A stretch of DNA of 64,000 bases from Ruegeria sp. HKCCA6707. Lineage in GTDB: Bacteria > Pseudomonadota > Alphaproteobacteria > Rhodobacterales > Rhodobacteraceae. Positions 63,115 through 64,000 of this stretch are shown here, piece after piece; the stretch's first letter is position 1, and each line of letters begins with the position of its first letter. The position numbers and the translations under genes were made by a program. The notes under the pieces were generated by a model that did no database searches, had not been told where the DNA came from, and saw only the letters and a program-made list of their open reading frames with translations. Location of the stretch: assembly GCF_013033515.1 (NCBI RefSeq), contig NZ_WQEG01000010.1, forward strand, positions 1 through 64,000, written 5' to 3'.

Positions 63115-63811
63115 TTTGCTGAGTGTTTCCGATCTGTCGCTGCATTATGGCGGCAGCCAGATCCTGAACGGTATCGAGTTCTCGGCCAAGCGGGGGCAGG
63201 TGACCTGCGTGATGGGCACAAACGGGGTGGGCAAAACCAGCTTGCTCAAGGCGATCTCGGGTGTGCATTCGCGCAGCGGTGGCAGCTATCAGCTGGACGG
63301 AGAAGATATCGGCATGGTCTCATCTTTTGAGCTGGCCAAGAAAGGGGTTGCCTATGTCCCGCAAGGGCGCGAGATCTTTCCCTTTCTGACCGTGCGCGAA
63401 AACCTTGAGAGCGGCTTTGCCTGCCTGCCGCGCAGTGAACATTCGGTGCCCGATTACATCTTTGACCTGTTCCCGATCCTCAAAGAATTTCTGCCCCGGC
63501 GCGGCGGTGACCTGTCGGGTGGGCAACAACAACAGCTTGCCATCGCGCGCGCCTTGATCACCAAGCCCAAGCTTTTGCTGCTGGATGAGCCGACCGAGGG
63601 CATTCAGCCCAATATCATCAAGCAGATCGGTGAGGTGATCCGTCTGCTGCGCGATCAGGGCAATATGGCCATCGTTCTGGTCGAACAGTATTTCGACTTT
63701 GCCTTCAATCTGGGCGACAGTTTCCTGGTGCTGGAACGCGGCACGCCCGTATTGCGCGGCAGCAAGGCCGAGATTGCCGAAGATCAGCTGCGACAGGCCG
63801 TGTCTGTCTGA
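63104..63811 (+). CDS. urtE: Urea ABC transporter ATPase UrtE
   Basis: 235 aa LivF-type ATPase from TTG at 63104, with GAGGTG upstream and an 11-base overlap with urtD; no ATG is close to the family start LLSVSDLSLHYGGSQIL. Walker A GTNGVGKTS, Q-loop VPQGREIFPFLTV, signature LSGGQQQQLAIARAL, Walker B LLLLDEPTEGIQPNI. Last gene of the operon; the remaining 189 bases of the window show no gene. Confidence 0.92.
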   Translation: MDADLLSVSDLSLHYGGSQILNGIEFSAKRGQVTCVMGTNGVGKTSLLKAISGVHSRSGGSYQLDGEDIGMVSSFELAKKGVAYVPQGREIFPFLTVRENLESGFACLPRSEHSVPDYIFDLFPILKEFLPRRGGDLSGGQQQQLAIARALITKPKLLLLDEPTEGIQPNIIKQIGEVIRLLRDQGNMAIVLVEQYFDFAFNLGDSFLVLERGTPVLRGSKAEIAEDQLRQAVSV

Positions 63812-64000
63812 CCCGCCAACGCGCCCAAAAAGCGCGGGCTTGCGCAGATCGGGCCAACGGCGTAACACTCTGGTACGGTTGACAGTCACCGAGGCGTCGC
63901 TGCTCAGATCTGAGTGCTAAAACTGTCCGCATTATACAAACGACATCGCATTCACTTTGGCGTCGTTTCGTTAAGCCAGCGACCGACGAAGCATCAGCAC

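Noticed and set aside
63812-64000. Possible gene or terminator after urtE
   Set aside because: Only a 5-bp CGCGC/GCGCG stem and short antisense frames are visible; nothing supportable before the window ends.

Overview
The window looks like the chromosome (or a large replicon) of a Roseobacter-type alphaproteobacterium (Rhodobacterales). I infer this from the GC-rich, tightly packed operons with ATGA start/stop overlaps, the many solute-binding-protein transporters (two CUT2/ribose-type loci, one CUT1, one TRAP, one urea ABC), and the homogentisate cluster carrying a DUF2783 protein and an MBL hydrolase. I see no tRNA, rRNA, CRISPR, transposase or integrase. The region is a catabolic island for sugar acids and aromatics followed by a urea transporter.

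Layout. (1) 242-7948, minus strand: enoyl-CoA hydratase, IclR regulator, two CaiB/BaiF CoA-transferases, then a rearrangement scar where two ABC permease genes have both lost their 5' ends (junction near 3680), then alcohol dehydrogenase, SDR and an RraA-type aldolase. (2) 8081-19072, plus strand: a signal-less solute-binding-like protein, SDR, Zn-dehydrogenase, GMC oxidoreductase, a complete CUT2 transporter (permease, binding protein, permease, double ATPase) and an aldehyde dehydrogenase. (3) 19123-23854: KdgK-type kinase and a GntR/FCD regulator, divergent from a mandelate-racemase-type dehydratase, Zn-dehydrogenase and KduD. Three promoters in (2) and (3) carry the same twin GntR-type operators 73-74 bp apart, so this looks like one regulon for an oxidative sugar/sugar-acid route through 2-keto-3-deoxy acids. 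(4) 24144-35001: an operon led by an enolase paralogue, with an FAH-family hydrolase, three SDRs, a CUT1 ABC transporter, a convergent APH-fold kinase and a LacI regulator; an identical 14-bp palindrome marks the enolase-like and kinase promoters.

(5) 35063-47484: nitrilase and AraC; a 1069-residue reductive dehalogenase fused to an FMN/2Fe-2S reductase, in an operon with a TRAP transporter and beside a divergent MarR; then NTF2-like, Tat-exported MBL, amidase and a second NTF2-like gene. (6) 47593-54697: homogentisate pathway (hmgA, maiA, fahA) with FAD monooxygenase, DUF2783 and MBL hydrolase, plus two MarR genes and twin palindromes upstream of hmgA. (7) 54812-56931: 4-hydroxybenzoate hydroxylase pobA with divergent AraC (PobR-like). 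(8) 57132-63811: a small secreted protein of unknown role, then urtABCDE.

How the parts may fit: nitrilase, dehalogenase with TRAP uptake, and PobA could together convert halogenated hydroxybenzonitriles or hydroxybenzoates to protocatechuate (inference). The most unusual gene is the enolase paralogue, which keeps the metal ligands and the catalytic Lys/Glu but has Ala where enolase has its active-site His, and sits in a sugar-acid operon that otherwise lacks a dehydratase.
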